64,000 nucleotides of DNA from DASYPQ01 sp041488095 (GCA_041488095.1 JBGPOP010000008.1:62001-126000), one strand, 5' to 3'; numbered from the stretch's first letter, positions 12,365-21,590 are shown. Translations and numbers: made by a program. Notes: generated by a model not told the origin, from the letters alone.

Positions 12365-14365
12365 CTAGCGCACCATCACGGGCAGGACCACGAGCGTCCG
12401 GCCTTGCGTGCGCAGGCGGCGCTGGATCGCCATCGCGGTCTCGTTGTGCAGCAGGCGGTGGAACCACTCCTCCTGCGGGAAGACCACCTTGCTCGCGAAG
12501 AAGACCGTGCGCGGGAACTCTCGGGCGACCTCGTCGCAGAGCTCCTCGGCCGTCGATGCGACCTCGGTGCCGATGCCGACGCGGGAGATGCAGGGCAGGC
12601 CGTGGCGCTTGGCGAACTCGACGAACTTCTGGAGGTCGGCCTCCGTCTTCGCACGCAGGGCCTCGATCTCGTCGACCCCCTTGAAGACGCCGGAGTCGAC
12701 CACGCCGACGGAGAGGAAGATGAAGTTCCGGAAGTGATCCGGGAACGTGCGCAGCACGGAGAGCAGCGTGTGGACGGCCACGCCGCTGTATCCGCCCACC
12801 AGCACCGCCGCAGTCGGCTGCTTGGGATCGAGCGCAGGCACGGCCGGCGGCGGCGAGGGAGGGAGGACATTGAGCACCTCGTCCAGCGCGGCCAAGCGCC
12901 GGCTGACGCTCCGGTAGTGCGCGTGGATGAGCACGCACACGGCCACCGCGCCGCCGGTGATCAGGATCGTGATCCAGGCGCCGTGGCTGAACTTCTCGAA
13001 CACCGTGACCGTCAGGATGGTGGCGCACATCACGAAGCTCGTGCCGAAGAGCACCGTGCGCCGCTTGCGTCCCGGCCGCGGCCGGGCCTTGCGCCAGAAG
13101 CTCAGCATGGCGAACATCGACAGCGAGAAGGTCAGGAACACGTTGACGCTGTACATCACGACCAGGTGCTGGACGTTGCCGCCCGTGTTGACGAGGGCGA
13201 GGAGCGCCGCGCCGCCGACGAGAACGATCCCGTTCTGGGTCGTGAGCCGCTCCGAGAGCCCCGCGAACCTGCGCGGGACCCACGAGTCGACGGCCATGTT
13301 GGACAGGATCCGAGGGCCGTCGAGGAATCCGGCCTGCGCCGCCACGATGAGAAGGGTGCCTTCCGAGAGGAGCGTCAGGAACGCGAACGTCGGTCCGAGG
13401 TGCAGGCGCCGTCCGACGTCATCGGCCAGCACCGCGTTGAGCGTCTGCCCGGGTACGGAGTGGATGCCGCGCAGGAAATAGCACACCAGAAGCCCCGCCG
13501 CCGTGAGAGACAGCGAGACGGCCATGTACAGCATCGTCCGCCGCGCGGTCTGAGTGCGCGGCTCGCGCATGATCGGCATGCCGTTCGAGACCGCTTCGAT
13601 GCCCGTGTAGGTGCCGCCTCCCAGCGAGTAGGCCTTCGCGAGCAGGAGCAGGGTCGTGACCCCTCCCAACCGGGATTGGGAGGAAGCGAAGCTCGCGCCG
13701 AGCGTTCCGCCAGCCGCATGCCAGTCGCCCCAGCCGAGGACGATCCCGGCTGCGATCAGCACGACGTGGGTGGCAAGGAACAGCAGGAACACGGGCAGGA
13801 GGGCGAGGACCGACTCCTTCGCTCCGCGCAAGTTGAGCACCGTCAGTCCGAAAAGGGCGCCGACCTCGACGGTCGCCTTGACCGCCCACGGGGCCCCGGG
13901 GAACAAGCTGAAGATCGCGTCGCCGGCCGCTGCGATCGATACCGCGATCGTGAGGACGTAGTCGACGAGCAGCGCACAGCCCGAGACCACGCCGGTGTAG
14001 GGGCCGAGGAGCTTCGTCGCGACGGAGTATCCGCCACCGCCGGCCGGGAACTCCTCGATGATGAAGCTGTAGGCGGTCGAGATGACCATGACGGTCATCG
14101 CCACGGCCAGCGCGAGGATCAGCGCGAGATGGCGGTGCTCACGTAGCGCCAGGAAGGCCGTTTCGGGACCGTAGGCCGACGAGGAGAGGCCGTCTGCGCC
14201 GAGGCCGACCCAGGCGAGGATCGGGATCAGGGCGATGCGGTGGAAGATCGAGCGGTCCTTGAGGTCGCGCGGGCGACCGATCAGGACCCGCTTCAGACGC
14301 TGCAGCGGACTCGGCCCGCCCTGCGGCGCTGCGCCGGTCGCAGGTGGATGGCGCCCGAGGGACAT
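12365..14365 (-). CDS. APC-superfamily permease with C-terminal cytoplasmic domain (KimA/KUP-like)
   Basis: About 666 residues from the ATG at 14365; a TTG at 14419 would add 18. Around twelve membrane segments span roughly residues 45-490, opening with a GLGADGLSSSAYGPE motif typical of the first helix of KimA-like and related APC permeases. The last about 150 residues are soluble (AAVLVGGYSGVAVHTLL ... FFASKVVFPQEEWFHRLLHN), as in potassium importers of this group that carry a cytoplasmic regulatory domain. Amino acid or K+ uptake are both possible. Neighbours give no hint. Confidence 0.78.
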   Translation of the reverse strand: MSLGRHPPATGAAPQGGPSPLQRLKRVLIGRPRDLKDRSIFHRIALIPILAWVGLGADGLSSSAYGPETAFLALREHRHLALILALAVAMTVMVISTAYSFIIEEFPAGGGGYSVATKLLGPYTGVVSGCALLVDYVLTIAVSIAAAGDAIFSLFPGAPWAVKATVEVGALFGLTVLNLRGAKESVLALLPVFLLFLATHVVLIAAGIVLGWGDWHAAGGTLGASFASSQSRLGGVTTLLLLAKAYSLGGGTYTGIEAVSNGMPIMREPRTQTARRTMLYMAVSLSLTAAGLLVCYFLRGIHSVPGQTLNAVLADDVGRRLHLGPTFAFLTLLSEGTLLIVAAQAGFLDGPRILSNMAVDSWVPRRFAGLSERLTTQNGIVLVGGAALLALVNTGGNVQHLVVMYSVNVFLTFSLSMFAMLSFWRKARPRPGRKRRTVLFGTSFVMCATILTVTVFEKFSHGAWITILITGGAVAVCVLIHAHYRSVSRRLAALDEVLNVLPPSPPPAVPALDPKQPTAAVLVGGYSGVAVHTLLSVLRTFPDHFRNFIFLSVGVVDSGVFKGVDEIEALRAKTEADLQKFVEFAKRHGLPCISRVGIGTEVASTAEELCDEVAREFPRTVFFASKVVFPQEEWFHRLLHNETAMAIQRRLRTQGRTLVVLPVMVR

Positions 14366-14470
14366 CCGGGCACTGTACCGCAGGCACGCGTCCCGGAGGA
14401 GCGAGCGGATTTGCTGCAAGTCCTCGGCGGCGAGCCGCTTGCACCGCGACGTCGCGGCTGCGGTCGCTGG

Positions 14471-15364
14471 CTACGCCCCCGCCCGCGGGTGCGCCTGCTC
14501 GTAGATCTTCCGCAGCCGTTCGATGGAAACGTGGGTGTAGATCTGCGTCGTCGTCAGGTGCGCGTGTCCGAGCAGCTCCTGCACCGCGCGCAGGTCCGCC
14601 CCGCGGTCGAGGAGGTGCGTCGCGAAGCTGTGGCGCAGCGTGTGCGGCGTCGCGCGGCGGCGGACGCCGGCCTGGAGGGCGCGCTTCTCGACGATCCGCC
14701 CGAGCGAGCGCGTGGAGAGGCGCCCGCCGCGCGGGTTCAGGAACACGGCGCTCGGCGCGCGCGGGAGGGGCGGCGGGCGCAGCGGGTCCTCGAGGTACGC
14801 CTTGAGGGCCTGGATGGCGTAGCTCCCGACCGGCGCCATCCGCTCCTTCCGGCCCTTCCCGCGCACGCGCGCGACGCCACGTCGCAGGTCGAGGTCGCCC
14901 TGGTCGAGTCCGATCGTCTCCGCGGCGCGGGTCCCGGCCGAGTACATCAGCTCCAGGAGCGCGCGGTCGCGCCGGCCGGCCGGTGTCGAGAGGTCCGGCG
15001 CGGCGAGAAGCGCCTCGACCTCGCCGATCTCGAGTGCGCTGGGCAACCTCCGCTCGCCGCGGCGCGGGCGCAGCCCGGCGGCGGGATGAGCGTCGATCGC
15101 TCCCTTGCGCAGGAGGTGCGCGAAGAGCGAGCGCACGGCCGAGAGCTTGCGCTGGATCGTGGCGCGAGCGAGATCGCGGCCGTCGATCTCGGCCAGGAAG
15201 GAGCGCAGGAGGCGCGGGGTCACCTGCGAGGGCTTCAGGATCCCGCGCTGCTCCAGGAACGCGAGGAACGAATGGAGATCACAGCGATAGGCGCGCAGCG
15301 TGTGCTCGGAGGCGCCGCGCGCCGCGGCGAGCTCCTTGAGAAAGCCTTCGACGTGGGCGCGCAC
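14471..15364 (-). CDS. xerC: Tyrosine recombinase XerC
   Basis: 297 residues, the normal length. The N-terminal SAM-like core-binding domain (about 1-90) is followed by the catalytic domain with all six active-site residues: R146 (SAGTR), K170 (RGKGRKER), H241 and R244 (HTLRH), H267 (LLGHAHL) and the nucleophile Y276 (IYTHV). I chose GTG at 15364, 11 nt after the upstream stop, because it gives the usual XerC N-terminus. It resolves chromosome dimers at dif with XerD. The local context is housekeeping, not an integron or prophage. Confidence 0.9.
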   Translation of the reverse strand: MRAHVEGFLKELAAARGASEHTLRAYRCDLHSFLAFLEQRGILKPSQVTPRLLRSFLAEIDGRDLARATIQRKLSAVRSLFAHLLRKGAIDAHPAAGLRPRRGERRLPSALEIGEVEALLAAPDLSTPAGRRDRALLELMYSAGTRAAETIGLDQGDLDLRRGVARVRGKGRKERMAPVGSYAIQALKAYLEDPLRPPPLPRAPSAVFLNPRGGRLSTRSLGRIVEKRALQAGVRRRATPHTLRHSFATHLLDRGADLRAVQELLGHAHLTTTQIYTHVSIERLRKIYEQAHPRAGA

Positions 15365-15375
15365 GGTCGTCGCGA

Positions 15376-16188
15376 TCAGCGGCCGTCGCTCTTCGGCTCG
15401 AGGCCGGCCCGCTGCGCGGCGAGCCCGGCCCTGCGGATCCAGTGCCAGAGCGCGGAGAGGCCGTTGCCGCTCAGGAACAGGACCAGGCCCAGGACGGCGC
15501 GCAGGACTTGCTCGAGCCAGTGGGTCCATTCCTCCCTGATCGTGAGGGACGGAGGATCTCCGAACTCGCCGGACCTCGCGCTCTCGAGGGTTGACGCAAA
15601 GAGTCCGGCCAGGTTGGGCAAGGCGTCGGCGAGGATCCACAGGCCCACGACGGAGAAGGCGACCGCTTGGAGCGTGGCGGCCGATCCGGGATCGGTCGCG
15701 GCCGCGCGTCTCCCGAACCAGCGCTGCGCGATCGCGCCGGCGCGGAAGAGCAGCCACGCGCCGACCGCCGCGAGCACGACGATCGTCGCCACCTCGGTCA
15801 GGAATTCCCCCCAACGCCCGTCGATCCGCGCGATCCGGATCTGGAACATCGCTCTCGAGGTCATCTGGATCGCGCGCAGCCAGAGGAGGACCGCCGCGAG
15901 GCGCAGGCCGATCGTTCCGACCTCGCCCCGGTCCTCGAAGCGGGCCGGTGCGGATCCCCCGGTCATGCGGCTCGCGAGGATCGGGCTCAGGTAGAACAAG
16001 AGAGCGCCCAAGGCGGCGAGAAGGAGCACCGGGACGATCAAGCCCGCCAACGCGAACACCGCGGTCTGTCCCGGCTCGTTGACCTGCCGGACGAAGAACC
16101 CGAGGTTCGACGCGAAGATCAGCGCATGGACCCACAGGTAGAGAGCCAGGAGCTTGAGGGACAGGGAGGTGACTTCCGAACGGGTCAT
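15376..16188 (-). CDS. Uncharacterised integral membrane protein
   Basis: 270 residues with about six hydrophobic segments (for example LKLLALYLWVHALIFAS near the start, VFALAGLIVPVLLLAALGAL, TIVVLAAVGAWLLF and VLGLVLFLSGNGLSALW). I recognise no family. It precedes xerC by 11 nt and follows the secreted protein at 16216-17019 by 27 nt, so the three may be co-transcribed. Confidence 0.7.
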   Translation of the reverse strand: MTRSEVTSLSLKLLALYLWVHALIFASNLGFFVRQVNEPGQTAVFALAGLIVPVLLLAALGALLFYLSPILASRMTGGSAPARFEDRGEVGTIGLRLAAVLLWLRAIQMTSRAMFQIRIARIDGRWGEFLTEVATIVVLAAVGAWLLFRAGAIAQRWFGRRAAATDPGSAATLQAVAFSVVGLWILADALPNLAGLFASTLESARSGEFGDPPSLTIREEWTHWLEQVLRAVLGLVLFLSGNGLSALWHWIRRAGLAAQRAGLEPKSDGR

Positions 16189-16215
16189 GGCGAATCCTCC
16201 TCGACGCCCGCGGCG

Positions 16216-17019
16216 TCAGTGCTTCCAGTACGCGGTTCGTTCGATCGACTCGAGCTTGTACGTCACGCCTTGCGCGCCCTCGTAGCGCACGAGAGCGTGC
16301 AACCTCGGCGCCGAGCCGTCCGCCGCGAACCAGAAGCGCGCCTCGACCGTGCCCTCGGGCGTCCGGAGGTCGAGCTCGTGCGCGTCGACCCGGCCGATGG
16401 GCAGGTCGAGCGCGGCCTGGCCGGCGTAGCGGACCGTGCGCTCGACGGGCTCGAACGGCACGCGGTGATTGTCCTTCTGGCTCGGGATCACGCGCAGCGC
16501 GAGATCCGCGGGCGCGTCGAAGGGATAGTCGCGCAGCGTCAGGGTCAGCGCGTCGAAGAAGGCCGTGTTCTTGTGCCTCTCGAAATCGCCCTCGCGCCGC
16601 CCGCCGGCGGGGAAGTACACCGACTCGGCCCAGCGCAGGTGCTCGCGGTCGCGCCAGACCTCCTTGAAGCTCGCGCCGCAGTCCTCCTGCGTGCTCGCGG
16701 TCAGCTTGAACGGCGAGAGGTCGTCCGTCCTCACGTACGTCATCGTCGAGAAGCGGTAGTCGTACTTCTCCGTCGGCACGATCTCCGACCAGTGGTGCTT
16801 GAAGACCTCGACGCCCTCCTGGCCCTCGGTCTTGACCGTGGCCTCGGGGTCGGCGCGCTCCTTGTCCGTGTAGGCGATCGCGCGGTAGCTCCGCTCCTTG
16901 CCGTAGATCGTCCGGCTCGCCTCGTACACGCACTTCTCGGCCTGACCGTCGTTCCAGACCGGGTCCGTGCGCCAGTCGCCGAGGGCCGGGACGAGCAGCG
17001 CGAGAGAGGTGATGAGCAT
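16216..17019 (-). CDS. Uncharacterised exported protein
   Basis: 267 residues starting with a short hydrophobic signal (MLITSLALLVPALG). The mature part is soluble and rich in charged beta-like segments. Two cysteines (EKCVYEA, QEDCGASF) might pair. No known domain is recognised. It lies 13 nt after the alpha-toroid gene, suggesting co-expression. Confidence 0.65.
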   Translation of the reverse strand: MLITSLALLVPALGDWRTDPVWNDGQAEKCVYEASRTIYGKERSYRAIAYTDKERADPEATVKTEGQEGVEVFKHHWSEIVPTEKYDYRFSTMTYVRTDDLSPFKLTASTQEDCGASFKEVWRDREHLRWAESVYFPAGGRREGDFERHKNTAFFDALTLTLRDYPFDAPADLALRVIPSQKDNHRVPFEPVERTVRYAGQAALDLPIGRVDAHELDLRTPEGTVEARFWFAADGSAPRLHALVRYEGAQGVTYKLESIERTAYWKH

Positions 17020-17032
17020 GGACCCTCCGATC

Positions 17033-18199
17033 CTACTTCCCCGCCCATCGCGCCGGCGCAGGCAGCCCGGGCGAGAGCAGCGCGAGCATCGACATCGCCG
17101 TCCCGAAGCACTCGCTGCGCGCGAAGACGCGGTCGTTCCAGCCTCCGTCCTCCTCGCGCACCTTCCACAGCAGGCGGTACAGGTCCTCGCGCCGCTTCGC
17201 GCGCTCCGTCTCGGGCAGGAGCTCGATCGCCTGCGCCGCGTAGCGGTGCGCGTAGAAGAAGTAGTAGGGCGCGATCATGAAGGGCGGCGCGTGGGTGCCC
17301 TTCTGCTTCCTTCTCTTCTCGAGCTCTCCCCAGTGCGCGAAGAAGGCGTCGAGAGCGCCGCGGATGCGCTCGACGCTGCCGCGTCCGGCGAGGAACAGCG
17401 TCGTCTCGCAGATGGGGGAGCGTCCGATCGCGCCCTCGACCGCCTCGAAGCCCTTGCCGGTCGGGTGCTCCGGGTCGATGCCGTACTGGAACGCGCCGGT
17501 CGAGAGACGTCCCTTCTCGAGCGCGTCGAGCGCGTCGAGCGCGCGCCCGACGACCGCGCGGTCGACCTTCTCGCCCTGACGCGCGGTCTCGAAGAGGAAC
17601 TGGAGCGTCGGCGCGGTCATGAAGCTCGAGGGCTCGGCGTCGTCCTGGTCCTGGCCGCGCGCGTAGTTCCAGCCGCCGCGCTTGCCGATCTCGGTCTTCT
17701 CGAGAGCCGCGACGAGCCAGCGGACGGATTCGTCGAGCTTCGACTGGTCCGCCTTGGGAACGCGGCCCACCTCGCGCAACCTCAGCAGGAAGCCGAGCGC
17801 GTACGCGTGCCCCCAGCCGCGCGTGTCGTAACCGCCTTCGAAGCCGGGTGACATCAGCGGACGGCGGATCCCCTCGAGCACGAAGGCGAGCGCGCGGTCG
17901 ATCGCCGAGCGAGCCGGCTCGGGGAGATCCCTTCCGCCTGCCTCGAGCAGCGCCGTGGCGCAGATCGCCGTCCCGCCGACGCGGTAGCCGATCGGGATCT
18001 CGCCGTCGACGCGGTAGACGCCCTCGTAGGGCCACTCGGCGGGAGGGCCGTCCTTCTCGACCGACTCCTGGCGCTCGAGCAAGATCGTAACGCCGCGCTG
18101 GACTGCGCCATGGATGGCGGTCTGGGCGATGGCGCCCTTGGCTTCCCCGTCCTGTAGCGCGGCGAGCGCCGCGGAAAGGAGGCCGGTCGCAAAGATCAT
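17033..18199 (-). CDS. Secreted squalene-cyclase/prenyltransferase-repeat (alpha-toroid) protein
   Basis: 388 residues. The ATG at 18199 begins a signal peptide (MIFATGLLSAALAAL); a longer frame exists upstream. Repeated QW-like alpha-hairpins (GGYDTRGWGHAYALGFL, GGWNYARGQDQDD, TGAFQYG, EDGGWND) are typical of the alpha/alpha toroid of squalene-hopene cyclases and prenyltransferase beta subunits. The protonating DxDD motif of true cyclases is absent, so catalysis of that type is unlikely. The APYYFFYAH...AAQAIELLP segment matches the two alpha-toroid proteins at 43696 and 45664, making three paralogues here. GAGAAT 6 nt before the start could be a -10. Confidence 0.75.
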   Translation of the reverse strand: MIFATGLLSAALAALQDGEAKGAIAQTAIHGAVQRGVTILLERQESVEKDGPPAEWPYEGVYRVDGEIPIGYRVGGTAICATALLEAGGRDLPEPARSAIDRALAFVLEGIRRPLMSPGFEGGYDTRGWGHAYALGFLLRLREVGRVPKADQSKLDESVRWLVAALEKTEIGKRGGWNYARGQDQDDAEPSSFMTAPTLQFLFETARQGEKVDRAVVGRALDALDALEKGRLSTGAFQYGIDPEHPTGKGFEAVEGAIGRSPICETTLFLAGRGSVERIRGALDAFFAHWGELEKRRKQKGTHAPPFMIAPYYFFYAHRYAAQAIELLPETERAKRREDLYRLLWKVREEDGGWNDRVFARSECFGTAMSMLALLSPGLPAPARWAGK

Positions 18200-18274
18200 G
18201 GCGCGGATTCTCCCGCGCTCGGACCCGTCCGGCAATCACCGCGTGCCGGAGGCGAGCGGCGCCCGGAGAGCCGC

Positions 18275-18730
18275 TCAGCGCTTCGTGCCGGCCTTGGTCG
18301 GAGCCGAGGTCGGGGCCGGAGGGGCCTTGGTCGGAGCCGGGGCCGGGGGCGGAGGTGCGACCGGCGCCACTGGCACGTCCTTCTGGGCCGCGGCGAGCTG
18401 CTCGCGCCAGCCGCGCAGCAGGATGTGCCGCGAATCGGGATTGACCCCGTAGGTGAAGCCGGCCTTCTCGGCCTGGTCGAGCACGCTCTCCATCGCGGCC
18501 GCGCTCTTGCCCTGCTCCTCGAGGTAGTGCATCGCGCCCGCGAACTGCTTCTTCGCGTCCACGACCTCGGTCGACAGCGCCTCGATGCGCAGGCGAGCGG
18601 CGGCGAGGTCCTTCTCGAGCTTGTCGAGGCGGCTCATGGCCGGGTCCGGGGCCGGAGGATTCTGGGAGAACGCCAACCCGCACAGGAGCGCGGTGAAGAC
18701 GACGAGGATGACGCCGGGTTGCCTCTTCAT
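18275..18730 (-). CDS. Small exported coiled-coil protein with Pro/Ala-rich tail
   Basis: 151 residues. A signal peptide (MKRQPGVILVVFTALLCGLAFS) is followed by a heptad-like helix (MSRLDKLEKDLAAARLRIEAL) and an Ala/Pro/Lys-rich low-complexity tail. No family is recognised. GATAAT (minus strand, 18740-18745) ends 9 nt before the ATG, suggesting a leaderless transcript. Confidence 0.65.
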   Translation of the reverse strand: MKRQPGVILVVFTALLCGLAFSQNPPAPDPAMSRLDKLEKDLAAARLRIEALSTEVVDAKKQFAGAMHYLEEQGKSAAAMESVLDQAEKAGFTYGVNPDSRHILLRGWREQLAAAQKDVPVAPVAPPPPAPAPTKAPPAPTSAPTKAGTKR

Positions 18731-18739
18731 AGCGGCGTG

Positions 18740-18745
18740 ATTATC
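18740..18745 (-). promoter_or_regulatory. -10-like GATAAT 9 nt before the start codon
   Basis: This is AT-rich in a GC-rich intergenic region; the -35 is not obvious. The distance puts the expected transcription start at the ATG of the coiled-coil gene. Confidence 0.35.
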
Positions 18746-18814
18746 GGCCCGAGAGCGTCCGCAGCTTGACCCCGATCTCGCCCGGGTTTTCGGGACACTG
18801 CCGCCCCGCCCCTC

Positions 18815-18820
18815 TAGAAT
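18815..18820 (+). promoter_or_regulatory. -10-like TAGAAT 10 nt before the MFS start
   Basis: TAGAAT is followed by CCCCGCCGTC and the ATG at 18831. No Shine-Dalgarno is present, consistent with a leaderless mRNA. Confidence 0.4.
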
Positions 18821-18830
18821 CCCCGCCGTC

Positions 18831-20099
18831 ATGGGCCGATCGCAGACCTCGGGCCGCTCGCCGCTCGCCTTCATCTTCCTGACGGTCTTCATCGACCTCC
18901 TGGGGTTCGGGATCGTCATCCCGCTGCTCCCGGTGTACTCGAAGGCCTACGGGGCGAGCCCGACCGAGCTGGGCGTGCTCTTCGGCTGCTTCTCCGCGAT
19001 GCAGTTCGTGTTCGCTCCGATGTGGGGGCGGATCTCGGACCGGATCGGACGGCGTCCCGTGCTCATCGGCGGGCTTCTCGGCACGGCGGCCTCGTACGTG
19101 CTGTTCGGCTTCTCGCACTCGATGGCGCTGCTCTTCGCATCGCGCCTTCTGGCCGGCTTCTTCGGCGCCAACATCTCGACCGCGCAGGCCTACATCGCCG
19201 ACGTGACGACCCCCGAGAACCGCGCCAAGGGCATGGGGCTGGTCGGCGCCGCATTCGGGCTGGGCTTCACGTTCGGGCCCCTCATCGGCGGCGAGCTGAC
19301 GCACATCTCCATGGCCGCGCCGGGCTTTGCGGCGGCCGCCTTCTCGCTCCTGGCGGCGATCTTCGGCTACCTCAAGCTGCCGGAGCCCCCGCGTGTCGAG
19401 CGCAAGGCCAGCCGGATTTTCAGTCTGACGCAGCTGCGGCAGGCCTGGGCGATACCACGCATCGGGATCCTGCTGATCCTGAGCTTCCTGTTCATCGCCT
19501 CGTTCTCTTCGTTCGAGACGATGTTCATCCCGTTCGGGATCGTCAGGTTCCCGGCCGCCTTCGACATGCCGGAAGGGATCCTCCGACCGACCCTGGAGGA
19601 CACGCTGCGGGCCGCGCCGTGGGCGGGGAGATATCTCTGCGGCATCGGACTCATCGCCGCAGGGGTTCAGGGCGGGTTGATTCGTCGCCTCGTGCCACGG
19701 TTCGGGGAGCCGAACCTCGCGGTCGTCGGCCCGCTCCTGCTCGCGATCGCCTTCGTGATCGTGGGATTTGCCACGACGTGGGGCTTCGTGATCCTGGGAT
19801 GCCTGGTCATGCCTCTGGGGTTCGGTCTGAACAACCCGTCGCTCTACGGCCTGATCTCGCGAGCTTCTCCGCCCGACGAGCAGGGAGCCTACCTGGGCAT
19901 GAACCAGTCCGTCGCGAGCCTGGCGCGCGTCGTCGGGCCGTCCTTGGCCGGCCTTGCCTTCCAGCTCCTGAGCCCGCGCGCCCCGTTCCTGATCGCCGCG
20001 TGCGCGCTGCTCGTGTCATCCTCCCTCGCCGCAGTCTACCGCCGGAAGTACGGGGCGACCTTCTCGCGCGGCGCCCCGGCGGGTTCGGCGGAGGTCTGA
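18831..20099 (+). CDS. MFS transporter (TetA/DHA1-like)
   Basis: 422 residues with twelve predicted membrane helices. Helix 1 reads TVFIDLLGFGIVIPLLPVY and loop 2-3 has the motif A signature GRISDRIGRRPV, both hallmarks of the 12-helix drug:H+ antiporters including TetA. RLLAGFFGANISTAQAYIAD matches motif B/C-like helix 4-5. The substrate is unknown, and efflux of a small molecule is the default guess. pabB follows after only 3 nt, so the two genes are likely co-transcribed. Confidence 0.88.
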   Translation: MGRSQTSGRSPLAFIFLTVFIDLLGFGIVIPLLPVYSKAYGASPTELGVLFGCFSAMQFVFAPMWGRISDRIGRRPVLIGGLLGTAASYVLFGFSHSMALLFASRLLAGFFGANISTAQAYIADVTTPENRAKGMGLVGAAFGLGFTFGPLIGGELTHISMAAPGFAAAAFSLLAAIFGYLKLPEPPRVERKASRIFSLTQLRQAWAIPRIGILLILSFLFIASFSSFETMFIPFGIVRFPAAFDMPEGILRPTLEDTLRAAPWAGRYLCGIGLIAAGVQGGLIRRLVPRFGEPNLAVVGPLLLAIAFVIVGFATTWGFVILGCLVMPLGFGLNNPSLYGLISRASPPDEQGAYLGMNQSVASLARVVGPSLAGLAFQLLSPRAPFLIAACALLVSSSLAAVYRRKYGATFSRGAPAGSAEV

Positions 20100-20102
20100 G
20101 CC

Positions 20103-21590
20103 GTGCGCTTCCGGCCGCGCGTCCTGGCCCTGCCGCGCGCCCTCGACGCGGGCGGGTTTCTGGCGCGGCTCTCCTCGCGCCGCGCGCCCGCCGCGCTCGA
20201 CAGCGCGGGCGGATCGCCGCGCCGATGGAGTCTCGTCGCCTTCGACCCGCTACGCGGCGTCGAGCCTCCGGCGGATCTCCGCGGGCTGCGAGCGATGGTC
20301 GCCCGTGTGCGGTCCGAGCCGGGCGATCCCGTCCCGGGTCCCTTCCAGGGTGGTTTCCTGGGCGCGCTCTCCTACGACCTCGGCCCGGCGGGGGAGCGAC
20401 CGGTCGAGGTCGCGCCCGATCCGTGGCGGTCCCCGCGGATAGCGGGCGGCCTGTACGTCGACTTCATCGTGCGCGACGAGGAGCGCGGGGCGGCCTGGCT
20501 CGTGCTTGGCGACGAGCCCGGCGACGGCCGGCCGGGCGTCAAGGCGCGCCGGCGCGAGATCCTCGATCTCCTCGAGCTCGACGCCCCGCCAGCTCCCGAG
20601 CCCCGCCCGCTCGGTCCGCTCGTGCGCCACACTCCTGCGGACGTTCACCGTGCGCGGATCGAGAGCGCGCGCGAGCGCATCGCGGCGGGGGACTTCTACC
20701 AGGCCAACCTCGCGCATCGCTTCACGCGCGCTATGGAGGGCCATCCGGTCGAGATCTACCGGCGCCTGCGCGCGGTGAACCCCGCGCCCTACATGGGCTT
20801 TCTCGCCTGGGACCGCGAGACCGCCTCGGTGGGCGAGGGCTTTCCCACGGGCGCGCTCTTGTCGGCATCCCCCGAGCTCCTGCTCGAGTTCGACGGCCAA
20901 CTCGTGCGCACGCGACCGATCAAGGGCACGGCCCCGCGCGGCAAGACGCCCGCGGAGGACGGGCGACGGGCGCGCGCTCTGCTCGCGAGCGCGAAGGATC
21001 GCGCCGAGCTCGCGATGATCGTCGACCTCGAACGCAACGACCTCGGGCGCATCGGATCCCCGGGCAGCGTGCGCGTCGAGCGCTTCCCGCACCTCGAGAC
21101 CTACGCTTCGGTGCACCACCTGGCGGCCGACGTCGTCGCGCGCGCGCGCCCGGGCCTCGGCGCCGTCGACGTCCTGGCCGCGCTCTTCCCGGGCGGCTCG
21201 ATCACCGGAGCGCCCAAGCTTGCGGCGATGGAGGCGATCGCGCGGCTCGAGGGCGAGGGCCGCGGCTTCTTCACCGGCTCGCTCGGCTTCCTCGACCTGC
21301 GCGGCCGCGCGTGCTTCAACATCCTGATCCGCACGCTGATCTGGCGGCCGGATCCAGCTTCGCCGCCTGGGACTCCGCGCGGGGAAGTCTCCTTCCACGT
21401 CGGCGGAGGGATCACCTGGTCCTCGGACGCGCGAGCCGAGGACGCCGAGACCCTCACCAAGGGAAAGGCCCTCGCCGCGGCTCTCGAGCCCCGGGGCGCC
21501 CCGAGGGCGGGGAAGAAAAGGCGCTTCGGGTCATCCCACACCGCCCCTCCACGGGGCAGCCCAGGTGACTGGGAGCGCTCGGCCCGATAA
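20103..21590 (+). CDS. pabB: Aminodeoxychorismate synthase component I (PabB)
   Basis: 495 residues from GTG at 20103. The chorismate-binding domain occupies the C-terminal about 260 residues, with PIKGTAPRG carrying Lys274 (the lysine that distinguishes PabB from anthranilate synthase), DLERNDLGRI, GGSITGAPK and HVGGGITWSSD. It converts chorismate plus ammonia to 4-amino-4-deoxychorismate for folate synthesis. No pabA glutaminase or pabC lyase is adjacent. Anthranilate synthase TrpE is less likely because of the PIKGT motif. Confidence 0.88.
   Translation: MRFRPRVLALPRALDAGGFLARLSSRRAPAALDSAGGSPRRWSLVAFDPLRGVEPPADLRGLRAMVARVRSEPGDPVPGPFQGGFLGALSYDLGPAGERPVEVAPDPWRSPRIAGGLYVDFIVRDEERGAAWLVLGDEPGDGRPGVKARRREILDLLELDAPPAPEPRPLGPLVRHTPADVHRARIESARERIAAGDFYQANLAHRFTRAMEGHPVEIYRRLRAVNPAPYMGFLAWDRETASVGEGFPTGALLSASPELLLEFDGQLVRTRPIKGTAPRGKTPAEDGRRARALLASAKDRAELAMIVDLERNDLGRIGSPGSVRVERFPHLETYASVHHLAADVVARARPGLGAVDVLAALFPGGSITGAPKLAAMEAIARLEGEGRGFFTGSLGFLDLRGRACFNILIRTLIWRPDPASPPGTPRGEVSFHVGGGITWSSDARAEDAETLTKGKALAAALEPRGAPRAGKKRRFGSSHTAPPRGSPGDWERSAR

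Noticed and set aside
11663..14146. An 827-codon open frame on the plus strand
   Set aside because: Antisense to the binding lipoprotein, Rrf2 regulator and APC permease, all with clear motifs; composition is that of a shadow frame.
14471..15364. Tyrosine recombinase as an integron or prophage integrase
   Set aside because: Length and motifs fit housekeeping XerC, and no attC sites, att repeats or phage genes are nearby. The tRNA at 640-717 is far away and not duplicated.
18254..18276. Short hairpin GAGCGGC/GCCGCTC near the end of the coiled-coil gene
   Set aside because: Only 7 bp, partly inside the stop codon and with no T-tract; such stems are frequent at this GC content.
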